Assembly: GCF_963675165.1 (NCBI RefSeq)
Contig: NC_087391.1
Location: 4,142,646 to 4,206,645, forward strand
Direction: 5' to 3'
DNA length: 64,000 nucleotides
Source: Halichondria panicea
Lineage: Eukaryota; Porifera; Demospongiae; Suberitida; Halichondriidae
Shown: positions 1-13,769 of the stretch, in pieces
Numbering within the stretch: the first letter of the stretch is position 1
How the letters are laid out: the number at the start of each line of letters is the position of its first letter
Made by a program: the position numbers and the translations under genes
The notes under the pieces: generated by a model
Told to the model about the DNA's origin: nothing
Database searches by the model: none
Seen by the model: the letters and a program-made list of their open reading frames with translations, nothing else

Positions 1-178
1 GGTATTATGTTCCATCTGGTAACTACAAAATTAGCATAGGTACATGTATCCTTACGATAAAAAGAAAAGCACACATACACAAACTCGGAGGGTAAAACCA
101 CAGATTACCCCTTGTACATGTAGAAAGTGAATAGAAGGACCACAAATACATAACATTTGCTTTACCATATTACCATAC

Positions 179-3100
179 CTGCTAATATAAATGCTCTAGC
201 CATTCCCTGGATGCCGTCAGCCTTGACCACACCCCTTCCCGAGTCACAGCTGGACAGAACGACGAGTGCCGGTGAGATACTCAGCTTCTCCACCTCATCT
301 GGGTACAGCAACACCTTCTTGTCGTCTACAACCTCCTTACTCCGACTTGAGCCTCGGCCAGCAAACGCTAAGAACCCAGTGACGGCACTTCCATGGGTAG
401 CAAGATGGACGACTTTAGCAGTATTCATCATCGATAGAACAAGCATCTTTGTGGCTTGGTCGTGGAGGGTGGGGTTACACTTGAGAATGTGAGCCACCCA
501 TTCTGCTTCCTTCGTGGCATGAGGAAGTTTACCCAGGCTCCATGTGTCTCCTTGGTAATTAAAAGTGGGGATAGTCGGGTTACCTACGATACAGAAGCTT
601 CGACTCTCTAGCAGAACTTCAACAACTACTTCCGGCAGCTGCCAGAGAATTCCCAGTGTGAGTAGTGAGGGCATGTAGCGGAATCGATACTTGTCACCGA
701 GGAACTTCTGGTTGGCGTGGTCCAAGAAAGCTAGCACAGGCATAAGGTTGGTATAGCTGTCTGGAATCAAGATGATATCTTTTGGCTCTGGTGAGTTGGT
801 TTGTGAATGAACTGACTCCAAAACATCGAGAAGTGGCTTGCCCAGTAGATCAAACAGCATCGTCAACGGTGATGTCTCCTCGTATGTTGACACAGAGTAC
901 ATCTCCATGTTGCTCTCAATGAGTATCTCAGAGAGTGAATAGCGGAGATAATAATCCAATGATTTACCTTCGAATTGGTCGTCAGAGAGGGTCACCTGCA
1001 GCATGTTGGTGGTCATGTGACCATGTACAGGGGAGAAGACCCAAATGAGTAGCCTGGAGCCAGTATAAGAGATGTAGACCACCGTGGTGCCAACGCGATC
1101 GATTATCTGGTTAATCTGTTGGGTGTTGAGTGGAGAAGTGAGGGGGAGGTCCAGTGAGCGACCCTTTCTCTCCAGCATCAGCTCGCCTGGAAGAGAAAAG
1201 TGGTGCTATGACTACAGAACATAATACTGTATAATAATATTATGTGCATGTAATGTATCAGTGGGTAGGTAGATCAGAAAAATGCAGAATGTATATTAAA
1301 TAACACACCCATGCACTGAGAAAACACATTCCAAAGCATACACTTCCGTTGCAAGGGAGTGCACACAACACTAGAAATTACGCAATTTAAGTACGGTTGA
1401 CATTTCGGTCAATGTTTAACGGTTACCCAGTGATCGGGCTCGGCTTTGCTCAGCACACTCCAATGCTTTGCCCCACTCTCCCAGGTTGTACAGGCAGTCC
1501 TGCAATCTATGGAAACTTCTTGAGTTGGTCTCCGACAGCGATACAGACAGTGTCAGTCCCTGGGTAGAGCCTTTGATGGTTTGAATCGTCTCCTCGTGAT
1601 GCTCAACCACCTTCAACAAATCATTCCGCCCCTGCTCGTAAAGATCATTGATAGACGAGGGAAGGTGGGAGGGGGCTTGGGGCAAGCGATTAACATTCGG
1701 ACCTTTGTACGTAACCAGGGCCAAACCATTGTGAGGTGTACCCTCTGACTGACTTTGCAGTCGGTCAAAAAACTTTTTGTTGTCGGATTCGGCTTTTTCG
1801 TAGCTTGCACAGCCTCTGTTATGGAAAGCAGTTGACTTTGTAGCACGGTCTTTGCTGATGGTCATGGCTTCAGTGTAGTGGAGAATGGCCGATTCGAACT
1901 TCTTTTGAATCATGAGCAGGTTGCCGATATTTCCATAAGCTCGGGCCTGTCCACCTACGTCTCTTCCATAGATGGCTTGGCTCAAAGCGAGGTCATAATA
2001 TTCCTCTGCCTTCGTAACATCACCCAGAGATTGATGAGCAGTACCTGTGTGGGATGATCCATATCAAAATACATACCTACATGTACGTAATGGTGACATA
2101 TACTCTTTTCTGGCTTAGCACAATAAAAAATAAGGGGTAAATTATTCATTGTATTATCCATTTTACTCTCATTTGCAGACATATCACATGCAGAGTTGCT
2201 ATTATTAATTGCAACCATATCTGCTGACAAAACCATAAAAGAAAGAATCTGCTGACAAGAGTGTCATCATGGTGACACTGCTGCTAACTTGCAAACCATA
2301 AGTGTTAGCACTGCATATGTGGGCAAAATTAAACCATTATGCACACCTAGTTAACACCTGACTGCTGACACATGATACTGTCAAACACCTGATACTGACA
2401 TACATGTATATGCAACCTCACCTAGATTATTGTAGGCACGGCCAATGGCTTGTGGTGAAGGTTCGTTGTTAATGGTTAACTCAAGACTCTTCTCCAAGTG
2501 GAACAAGGCCTTGTCTTTCTGATTAAGACCCAGGTAAGCATTGCCCATGTTTCCATGGGCCCAGCCGAGGTACACAAAATCATTTAGCTCTTCAGCCGAT
2601 TGGATGGTTTCTTCATACTGCTTCATAGCATTCTGGTTATCTCCCAAACTCTGGTAAAGATTTCCCAGGCTAGTACACGCTGCCAGCTTGTCTTTAGCAG
2701 TGATGCCTAATTCAATAGCTTTCTTGTACGACTTGACAGCAGCCATAACTTTATGAGAGTGGTTTAGTGCAGAGCCTTTTTTCGAGTAGAGGATGGCTAG
2801 ACTTGGAGCAATGATTCGATATCTCTTGGCTAGGGTGAGAGGGCAAAAAGCATCTGCAGCTTGCTCAAAATGACGAGAAGCTTGCTCATAGCGACCATGA
2901 CCTAGATCGATCTCACCGATGTAGTAGTGAGCCAAGTACACATTTCCTAACAGCTCAGGGTCATTTTCCGACTCATGGAGCATTTGCTCGAAAGCTCGAT
3001 TAGCTGCAGAGTATTTGGTTAGCTTATAATAGGCCAATCCTTTGCCAAACAATACTGGAATTGAATTATTTGGTGCCCGTTCAAGAATATTAGCCATCTT

Positions 3101-6100
3101 GGTGTAATCGTGAGCGTGGAGGCATTCAGCTGCGCTCTTCACTGCTTGATAATCTGGATCACTTTCGCTGTAAATCAGTGGGCGAGGGGGAGGAAGAGGG
3201 GTGGTGATGGAGGTGGTGGAGTGAGAAGCTTGCTGTAACGACTGTGGCTGGTGTGAACTCTGTGATCGTGGCTGACGTTCTACATTCTGTGCTTGAGTTG
3301 GATGATGAAGATTAGTAACATCGAATGTGTTGGAATATTGTGAAAGAGAGGTGTTAGTAGGTACATTTTGGGAGTGTGCTACGGAGTAAGTTGGTTCAGG
3401 AATGTCATCTGGATGGACTAATGTAGTATCTCTTGTTGAGGAAGAATCGTGAGTGCGAGGGAGCACGAGCTGTTGCTTGAAATATTTATGGGAATCGCTT
3501 GACACCCTCATTGGTTGAGGCTCTGGAATATTGTGTTTTCCTTCAGAAGATACATCGTGGCTTCTGGTTGAGCTCCTATTCCTTGAGTTGCTGGAGTGTT
3601 TTCTATTGCTTGAATCTGGTGAACTATGATGTTTACATAAAGTTTTTACGTCACTACCTACATTACTACTAGCTATAACGTTCTGATTTGTCTGAAGATT
3701 GGGTGAGGCTTTCGACGAATTTGAAGTTGAACCTGCAGTAATGGAACGACAGCAGTGAATGCCAGTTTTTCCTGACCATACAATGATTTACCTTTGTTTT
3801 CTCCTGGAGTTGATTCTCTCCTGACGTTTGAGGTGACTACGTGGATGTATCCATAGTTTCCAGGTGAGATCGTTGGCCTGGTGTGAGGAGAAGGGATGAG
3901 GACGCTAGCACCAACCACGAATTTCGAATTAGATTCCTCCGGTCCATGGCTCTCTTGAACAGACACTGATGCAAACATGATACAGAAACAGTGAAATATA
4001 GCAACAGTGTTTGAAGTGCATCTTTTATGCTGAAATACCCTGGGGATTCCCCTAGCATAAATAATAGTGACATAATTATTTTCTTTCTGCTATTTTGAAT
4101 AAAATCGCAAAAATTTGTACTCGCAGATAATTGGAAATTGCATTAGGCCACTGCAACTTTGACATTAGTTTTGAACTCCCGTCCAGCTCCCTCATGCTCA
4201 GTAGCTTGATCACCTCATGAATTTATATTATGCATTACGTAATGTCAAAAATGGGCCTTCTTAATTGCTAATGCTGACTGCAGTTTATTTGTGAGAGTAT
4301 TGTTTATTCATAATGGTAATAGACAGCTCGTTTTCATCAAAATTTCCTGACGGGAAACTAAAGTCAAGATGCAGTGGTTTTAAATCCACTTGTGAGTAAT
4401 TAGCTTGACAGGTAATTGCACGCTGTGACAACATGCTAGATCGGATGTGATACGGCTGTACACTCTCCAGTCACTAATAGCACATCATCGATTATCATGC
4501 TTGTCATGCAATCTGATTGGTCACTGAGAGATGTTACAATTGTTTGTCACCGCCCACGCAGTTTATATTGTATTGTAAATTTGCAGCTCAGCTGGCAAGT
4601 CCTTTTCATGGGTAGTGGTTTCTAGTCTGACTATAGGTACACGTACATGTACATCCTTTCATCAAACATAATAATATAATAAAACATAATAAATCAATAT
4701 AATAAATCACCACGGGTGCTGATACCTCGGTAGCCTCGATTCCGCACTGAAGATGGGCCTGGTATCGACTGTTTGCGCATGCGCTACCTATTCCCAAGAA
4801 ACTGGGGAATTGGATAACATTGTATAATGCTCAGTAAAACAATGACGTCACAACAAACGGAAGTGGATTGAAGAAAGTAGATAGAAGTTCGGTTTCTAGC
4901 CTATATATCTGATAGCATTTCTAATATCCTGCTATGTTAACAAAAGACTCACAGCCTGCAACAGTGTGGATGACAATTGTCGGAACGGAGTGAAGGCTGA
5001 CAATAGCCTATATGGACAGGCCACGCCCATCTGCTATACTAACCTTGGTGAAAGTGTACATGTACAGACTCTATCAGAAAGAAATAGCTGACGTACAGAT
5101 CTGTCTCTAGCTAGCTAGCTATAATTATAGATCTGCGTATGACTTTAGAATTTGTATTCTTTGTCTGTATTCAGGATATTTTTTTCTGGTAAAATTTCTG
5201 TTTAATGGGAAACTTTACGGGGAAATTGTCCAATAATTTTGCGCATGCGCTAGCAGGCCTCCTTGTTGAGGCCTTGTGAAGGAGACTAATACCTCGGTGG
5301 AATTGAATAATTTGCATGCAGGGAATGAGTAGGAAATTATCGACTGTGATTGTTGCTATTAGGATGCTAAAAGTAACATGTAGTAGACTAAGTATACGGT
5401 ATGTGCAGCAATGATGCACTAATTGATGCTGGCTGCTGAAACTTTTGCAACTCTTTTATCTTTTTATCATTGTAAATATAACGCATAGACCCCTTGCAGA
5501 AGGCGTGGTTGTGCGAATCCCAAGTAACATCTGAGCTGAGTAGCCGGATACATGCATCGAGAAAGGCTTGAATATCTTGGTGTTTTGCTGTTCTGCAATT
5601 TCTTCATACAAAATTGAGAATGTCATGAATCATAAGCCAACAGATCTCATATTGAAGGATTAAGCCCACTGATGAGATCTATAGCTTTCCAGGTACCTCT
5701 TCCTGCCACCTTGGTCTGTTTTGAAGAACCCTCTATCAAGGGTATCCTTTTTGTATAGAATAATTTCCGTATGACACTCTACAATACGAAAAATACGAAA
5801 ATTTCCACCATACGAGAATAACCTGCTATACGGTAGCTGTGCTCTACTGCATGCAGAGACAACTACAAAGTATAGATTTTGCTACGCAAGAGTCTAAACC
5901 GAGACTAAAGAGACCGCAATGGCCTCCAAAACTAGCCATAACTCGAGAACTAACGAATTAGAATCCAAGAAAAAGCCTATAATTATAGAAGCTACATGCA
6001 TGTATCACTTGCACCTGCATGCAATGCAACGGTAGAGCAGTTACATCAGGAATACACACACACACATGCACACTACCGTATACCCCGCTGCGCATGCACA

Positions 6101-6452
6101 CCGAGGCTAATTTTGAGCTAAGAATAAAATAAATGTACAGTAAGTGCATGCACAATGTACATGTATAATATATCTAGCAAACTACCCCTTCCCCATGGCA
6201 ATTGAAACTAATTACTTTATATTCACTATCAAAAGTGCATGAATTATTATGATTATCGATATATAGATATAATTATTATCTATAGCCGACCGATAATTAT
6301 TTGAACACACATGTATGTACGTACAAATGGAACTAGATTATTATTAATTATTGTCTACCTATACCTCATTCAGTCTATAGTATATCAAACTCACCACTGT
6401 AATCTGACGTATCTGGTTTGACGGCTTTACTAGCGTTCAAATTTTCCGTCAT
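179..6452 (-). CDS. TPR-CHAT protein (TTC28-like), 3' end beyond the window
   Basis: Five exons by hand: 6452-6395, 3965-3792, 3732-2422, 2044-1427, 1186-179. All introns, and the last donor at 178, are phase 1, and the frame stays open for about 1056 residues. The order is a short N-terminus (starts MTENLNASKA), a Ser/Gln/Thr-rich low-complexity linker, about six to eight TPRs (for example GNLYQSLGDNQNAMKQYEE and GNAYLGLNQKDKALFHLEK), then a CHAT domain. CHAT is a caspase/separase-like Cys protease fold; the expected dyad is visible as HLATHGS (His at 395-393) and VLSSCDSGRG (Cys at 248-246). It is paralogous to the TPR-CHAT part of the gene at 56.4-62 kb but has no GTPase in front. After the last donor the paralogue continues with an exon starting at LAG/AQA, so the C-terminus should lie left of base 1. 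The first intron is 2.4 kb and full of repeats. The start is the first in-frame ATG followed by a GTGAGT donor. Substrate and function are unknown. Confidence 0.85.
3966..6394 (-). other. Repeat-filled first intron of the TPR-CHAT gene
   Basis: This 2.4-kb intron shows no coding exon that I can support; the short ORFs in it have no recognisable content. It holds a dispersed repeat (about 4811-4985) with an inverted copy at 38972-39176. It also holds several short repeats carrying the palindrome GCGCATGCGC (near 4771 and 5240) and a related GCGCATGCAC next to CCGAGG near 6090. AT-rich stretches with TATA runs fill 6180-6360. Confidence 0.6.
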
Positions 6453-7236
6453 TGCTGATCACGATACTAAATTGTAGCCAAGGTAACAAGTGTGAAGGTG
6501 TACTTTCGAGCTCTTGTTTGATAAAGACTTCGAACGTTCTTGAAGTTAACACTACTTGGTTTGTCTGATTCTTTATTTTCGTTTGTCACAAGCACCATCA
6601 TTGGCTACTAATTATGTGGATGGGGCCTGTATCAACGAGAACATTCCAGTTTAATAATCTAACTTTATGAATTTGACTACCTACTTGAGCTCACAGGCCC
6701 TAATAATCTTAACTGTTTAGTTCTACTACATACATACCATGTAAGAGCATCCTCTTTTATAGACCAAACAAATATAGCTAGCTAGCTAGCTGGCAAATTC
6801 AAAGTTGGGGGATTTCCCTTCCTTTGACCACAGTACATTGTATAGTGCAGTAGTTGGGCGTGGCTTGACCGTCCCTGATCGACCTTCAACCCGAATAGGG
6901 AGATCCAACTATTAAAGCATAGTATACCGTATAGCGCGAAATTTTCGAGGCACTTATATTTCGTGGATTGGCCTCTAAAAACCATTTCGTTGCACAATGT
7001 TCGCGGAATGGCTGCTTACCGGAAGCCACGCCTTTAAATCTTTGCATGATAGCAGGTAATTCTAATTAAAGAACACTTTTTGTGGACCTAATTTTCGTGT
7101 AGAATTCTAACCCACGAAATCCGCGAAAATTAAGCCCCTCGAAAATTTCGCGCTATACGGTATGCAGCGCTAGCGCTAGCATCTTCTCATTCTGTGAATT
7201 GAACGAGGTCGAGGCTAGTTGAGTCACTGTCATGCC
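6453..7236. promoter_or_regulatory. Divergent intergenic region between TPR-CHAT gene and LCLAT1
   Basis: The two genes start 784 bp apart and point away from each other, so this stretch must hold both promoters and both 5' UTRs. No TATA box can be placed with confidence. A 238-bp MITE (6925-7162) fills the part closest to the acyltransferase, ending 75 bp before its ATG. Confidence 0.5.
6925..7162. mobile_element. MITE with TACCGTATAGCGCG ends (TA target site)
   Basis: The ends are inverted repeats of about 25 bp: CCGTATAGCGCGAAATTTTC on the left and its complement GAAAATTTCGCGCTATACGG on the right, flanked by TA on both sides. The interior has no ORF. A shortened relative sharing both terminal and internal sequence lies at 19353-19510. 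The TA target and short TIRs suggest a Tc1/mariner-type non-autonomous element. Confidence 0.8.
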
Positions 7237-9186
7237 ATGATGTTGTTCCAGAGGGTAAAGGGTGTTGCCTTTGCTCTGGTCCTCCTCCTTGTGGCCTATG
7301 TTGGTGGAATATTTTTTCTCTTCCCTGGGTTTCTCTTCTTGCTCAGTCCTTATTGTGGCAGACTCTCCCAGAGGATCAATGATTATACCGTATCACTATG
7401 GCTACGGCTAGTGCCTGTGAGTCCCCCCCATATAATTATTATGACCCGAAGTTGAAGTATGACAAATAATGCACTGCCCCATCCCCCCCCTACCGGGGAT
7501 AGGTGGGGATTAGACCAATCACATGATCTAATACCCCTACCTTTGGGCATGTTTATTTGGTCTAATCCCCTGGTGCAACATGGGGGTTATGTGGGGATTA
7601 GACCGGCATTGTATCACACTATAGCTATTTCTTCATGGTTTCACTGTAGCGAGAAGATAACAAGTACAGAATCACTATATAAATATGTTTTTACATTGAC
7701 AGCTATAAGCTTACTCCTATAGAGCTAGTGAAGTCGAGGCAGAGATTGCTTCAGGATTAAATTTTGCTGTCACTGTATACGTGTTGGAAGGAAGAGTGTG
7801 GGCAGATATCGTGTGATCTTTAATTGACCTTTGACCCAATGTATGCATCAGGTGATCTCTAAGTGATCTGTCTAAGTCCCCTAGGTAGGGGAGCAAATTC
7901 AAGTCTAATCCCCAACTAATCCCCACTTATCCCCGGTAGGAGGGAGGTGGGGCATTACTTTGACAAGTGCATAACAGGCATAGAGGATTCCATTCGATTA
8001 CAACATGTGCTCTTTCAACACATGCACTCCTGCTATTAAAAAAGCAAAGGAACTTGAAGCGTAAATCTATAATCATTATCTTGTACATACTAGGATGTAT
8101 CACTCTATCCTCTCCCTGGCTAGACTGGAAACCACTCCCCTCGCTCTGGGCTCCTGGGGACTGGCAAGTTGCCGTGTTGAGAGTTGTCCCGTTGGAATGC
8201 AATTAGAACAAACGTAATGCGTGGGTGATATCACTTTAGCCTCGATAACGGATCGCCAGTGATGCACTTAATACTCGAGGCTGATAAAAAAGTGACATTC
8301 TTCACGCACTGGGACAACTCTCAACACGGCAGCTTGCCAGTCCCTTTCTCCCAAGTGGTTTTTAGTTTACTCCCTAGCCCTGTTAATAACAATATTCCCT
8401 TTTGTGTTGTGAAAAAGCACATTAAGGTAGTGAGTATAACCACAGTGCAAATATTTACGCATCAAAGGTAGAGTAACCACAGTGCAGAATAAATCAACTC
8501 TATTGCATCGTAACTTTTGTAATGTATGACTCATGCAATGGCTAGTGTAGTGTTTCAGGCCCAAGCAATAACTATAATGTGTATTGCTATTACTGTGCAC
8601 AGGAATGTATCACCTTTCCTCGTGCTTATAGCTTATAATAATGATTATTCTTTTGTATTATCATACCAATATCATGTGGTTGTTCGACCTTTGCCATCTC
8701 TCCTCACATGTGTCGTGACTGCATGCATGGACCTCATATGACTGAATCAGGCTCTATTAGGTATAACTGTACTTATATATAATCTTTAGTGAATTGTTCA
8801 TGGACCATAGCGTGTGAATGCTAAAATTTGCATTTTTATAAACTATATTATTCTCTCTTCATGCACTACAGAGGTTGTGTTTGGTGTGAAGGTGAAAATC
8901 TGTGGAGACTTGAAGCGGTTGGAGGGGCCATGCCTGATTATTTTAAATCATCGAACACGATTTGATTGGCTGTTTTTGTGGAGTTTCATATTGAGGATGG
9001 GTAATCTTACCAAGCACAAAATTATCCTCAAGAAATCACTAAAGAAAATCCCACCCTTTGGTCAGTGATTAACCCTGTACCTGTACATTTGTTAATTCTC
9101 AACTTTAGTCATACATGTATTCATAGGTGTGCTGTTAGTTTTCGTCTCATTGCAACCGTTGAGCAGTTACAGCTGGAACAGACACA

Positions 9187-9245
<59 letters not shown>

Positions 9246-12200
9246 CTATCTATTTGATGCCTGTTGCTAATTCTAAGAACCAAAATTTGAGGTTAATGTT
9301 TGTTGTATGCTTGCTTCAGTTTAACCACATAGAAGAACCCACATTCCCCAATCCCACTATCAACTACATGTACCACAAAACCTGACCCAGACAATACAGG
9401 GTTGTACTTTATACCTAAGCCCCCCTCAGAAGTTTTCTTTTAAAAGCCAACTTGAAGTATCACAGCAACCAATATCAAGTCCAAGTTAGAAGATAAGTCT
9501 TATAATTTATGTCAGCTTGACCTCAACATTTTACAGCTTTACAATAATTATTCAGCATGGCCCCAATGTGAATAGATGTACAATAACTATTGGGTGTTAT
9601 ATAGCACTGTAGTTGCATGTGTATGTGACTGAATGCAACAGATGAATGGGGAGAGTTGGTGCACCATTAAAGACTCTTTAACCCATCATTCTCGGCTCTC
9701 CAGGCCGAGCATCTGTGTGCTTTTCTGTTTCTGTCTGTTTCTGTGTTGTGTGTACCTTTAGTCAATTAAAGAAATCAGATCAGCATGACCACCCCCCAGT
9801 AACATACATGTGTACATAGATAACTAATTATGAGTACAGTACTGTAATCTATAAATATAGTAGGATGTGTAATAATGTAAAGTAATACTAAGGATAAAGA
9901 AAAGGCACAGCGCTGACAGCATTTTTCTTAAAAAAGCACAGAAAGACACATACATGTAACAGGTCAAATTCTATCAATTACTACATCTACATGTACATAT
10001 AATTACCCAAACCCCCCCCCCTGGCCTCCCTTGAGAGTAGTTAAAACCAGCAGATTAGACCCAAAAAACACAATTCATGCAAGTAAAGACTAGATCACAA
10101 GAGTTGAAGGTAATAAAGTACAAATAAATAAAACTACATATTAGTATAATAATAGTTAGAAGCATGAATATAAATAATAGCTAGCTAGCTTACCAGCTTG
10201 AAATTAGTTATTCCTGCAACCATTCATGTCTCATAAGTTTAATTTGTAAATGCATTATAAGGAAATAGGAGAGGTGGTTACCCAATTCTACGGTCAGATA
10301 AGGCAGTTCCTCGCAATTTATTTTTTCGTTTCAACCCCTCCAACACACACGTGCTCCTCGAGTACGGGGCTGAGTCTGTGGCGTTGGGTCTATGCCCTCT
10401 GGCATTGCGCCTTATGTGGCTGGGCCTCTCGTTTCGGGCTCAGTCGAGGAATCTGGTTTCGATATGAAGTCACTGCCCTTAGTTTATGTGGTCCACTTCT
10501 CACAACCCTAGGTTATTTAACTGAAATTTATTTAACTGAAAACCAATTAATTTGAAGAGACTGAATGGCTACTTGAATATCGGCTATATACATACTGAAT
10601 TTCAACACTTAAATGTTTTCACAGCCATGAATAAACAAGCTAAAGAATTCCTAAAAGCCAAATCGGCTCAGTATCAGAAACTTCGCTCAGCTGTCTCTAT
10701 CCTAGAGGAAAACATTCAAAGGCAAAACCAACTGAAATTAGGAGCGATCCCGGAAGAATTCATACCGAAACCTAACTTAACCTGCGAAAACGACACTTTC
10801 CATCAACAATTTCTATCAGAATACTCCCACATCTTCACAAAATATCTAGAAGCAGTAATAACCAGCAACAACCAGAGTTTGGCCCAAACAAAGACGGCAC
10901 TAGAATCTCTTGTGAATGACACAGAACGAGATTTACTTAAATTTGAAATACGTGACACAGATATCCAAATACAATACAGAAAATTCCTAAAAGAAAACAA
11001 GATCCACGGACACGTCCCCACACCTGAGTTGCAAATCAGACTAAATAAAAAACATCGGCCGCCAAGGCTTTCTCTCGGTGCGAAACGCAATACTCGCAGA
11101 AAACGGTGTAGAGAAATGTCTCAACACCCAATAGCCCAAAAAATTCCCAAAACATCACAAACTCCTTTTTTATGGGAAGGCCCCCAACCGAAACACAACC
11201 CACCAGGTGCGTCCACAATCTGAGCTCACTCACCCTCACCACTGCCGAATCACAATTACTAAATAAAGGCCTAAGCTTCGCACTCACCAAAAACTTATGT
11301 AGTACGGAACCCAAATTACAACTGTTACGAGAGTTTAACGAATACTCAAAGTCACTTAGAAGAATATACACTAACTCTATATATTATCGCACGCCGAAAC
11401 CAGTAAAAAGTGGTATACCCACAACGACAGAAAAAGTACATAGACCAATGCGATTCCTACCAACAACCACATACTCTTCTTTTAATGATACATACAATAG
11501 TGGATACAGAAATGTCGAACAATACATTTCCGTCACAAAAGATAATATCAATGACCAGTTACACGAAATCTTCAAGCCCAAAACAAATGTCACACTCGCA
11601 GAATCTTTAGCACTACAAAAATTCAAAAAACAAAAAAATCGAGTCACCATTAAGCCAGCAGATAAGAACTTAGGCGTAGTTATAATGGACACCACAGACT
11701 ACGTCCAACAATGCCTCCTAATCTTACTAGACGATAAGGTATATAAAAGAACCGCCGAGTATCCCACCACCAAAATCACCAACCAACTCCAAGAAGTTCT
11801 GTCAAAATACCATACCACACTCACTAGTACCGATAAGCGGCTAAAACGATTCGTTCTCCCCAATAAAGACATTTTCCAAATTCCACAATTTTACGGCATT
11901 CCGAAAATTCATAAACAATTCAAAAAACTGCCACCAGTCAGACCCATAGTTGCAAACTGTAATTCTCCACTAACGCCAGCTAGTAAGCTCTTAGATCATG
12001 TGCTTCAACCCCTAGCTCAAACGTACGAAGATTACCTACAAAATTCCGCTTGTTTGTCACTAATTCTAGAAGACTTACAAATTCCCGACAATGCGCTATT
12101 AGTAGCAATTGACGTCGACTCATTGTATCCCTCCATTCCTCAAGAGGAATGTCTGCAGATAATATACACCGAAATGTTAAGTCATAGGTACACGTCGCTG

Positions 12201-13711
12201 CTAGACCCAAATCTAATCATCCAACTTCTACAAATATGCGTTAATCACAATTATTTCGAGTTTGGACCAGTTACATTCCAACAAATACAAGGTACAGCAA
12301 TGGGAGCCCCGTTCTCACCCACCATCGCTAACATATTCATGTCGGTAATCATCAGAAGATTTTTAGAAAAACAACCAGCTAAACCTCTCCTGATTAAAAG
12401 ATACATAGATGACATTTTTATAGTGTGGCAGCATGATGAAAACTCGCTAATCAGCTTCCTATCCGAACTCAATATATCCCACCAAAAATTAAGTTACAAA
12501 TATTCCTACTCATCTCAACAAGTCTCGTTTCTAGATATGACAATTTACAAAGGTCCCCACTTCCACAAATCTCGAAAACTAGACACAAAAACCTTCCAAA
12601 AACAACAAAATCTCTACCAGTACCTACATTATACATCAAACCATCCGAAACACATCTTCAAATCCATCATTACCGGAGAATGTACCAGACTTGTGCGCAC
12701 AAACACCACCATCCAGGAGTTTCAAACCATGACTCAGCTCCTTAGCATACGCCTTAAAAAACGAGACTATCCCCAAACCCTCATTGACAAAACCATCAAT
12801 TCCGTGTCATATGAGAGAAGACCTCAGTTACTTCGGAAAATGAAAAAACCTCCTGCCAGAGTAAGACCACCCATTTTCAAGTGCCTCTCGCCTCCAAATT
12901 TCCAATTACTAAAAAGTGTCACACTACAGCACTACAAAGGCTTACTATTACCCAGTCCCAGAATAATCAATCTGAAACACCAAAATCTCGGTAAAGAACT
13001 CGTTAGGGCCAAAATCAGTTTAAACGAAGAACAAACGCTCAGAACTGAAATAACCTTTGATCAAGTCCACCAACACACAATTACAAGAAGCGTTCCCACT
13101 CTCACACAACACACTCGAATAAGTAAGTGTATGAAACCGAGCTGTGCAACATGTCAACACCTAGTATGTAATAGATTTTTCAGATCATCGAAATCAGAAA
13201 AAACGTATCCAATCAGACACCAATTTTCCTGCAATTCAAGATATCTCATATATCTAATTACATGCTCACATTGCAAGAAACAGTATGTGGGTTACACCAC
13301 TCAAACGCTTCGAACTAGAATCAATCATCATCGTAGCAATATTTTCAACAAAGTAAGAACGTATATAAGCAACCACTTCAACTTTACCGATCACTCTGTC
13401 AGAAACCTGAAAGTACAGTGTATTGACGCAACAACGTCCTTCACAGAACTCCAAGCTTTAGAACACTACTGGATAGCTACACTTAGAACAATTATTCCAC
13501 ATGGACTAAATGTATTATCATAATGTATCCACGTGTTTTTAATTAAGTCACATGACTTGCAGTAAATACACCTCGATCCATTTAAAAAGATAGCTGTGCA
13601 AAATCTAAAACAGATACTGAGATTGCGCATGCGCGTACCGTTCCCCATGTAGGGGATTGGGACCTTTACCCACAAGGGTGGGGTCCCAATCCCCCACCCT
13701 TGTGGGTAAAG

Positions 13712-13769
<58 letters not shown>

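Noticed and set aside
5171..5419. ORFs in the first intron of the TPR-CHAT gene
   Set aside because: No similarity, low-complexity hydrophobic translations, repeat context.
9065..9385. ORFs through (CA)n runs encoding poly(Thr-His)
   Set aside because: Microsatellite translation only.
9244..10350. Hammerhead ribozyme in the Penelope pseudo-LTR
   Set aside because: Such ribozymes are known in Penelope repeats, but I could not find a CUGANGA...GAAA core with matching stems on either strand. A covariance-model search would be needed.
10250..10555. ORF of about 101 aa at the left pseudo-LTR/body junction
   Set aside because: Its first part is the pseudo-LTR (also present at 14774) and its second part is Trp/Cys-rich with no family resemblance. 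Likely chance.
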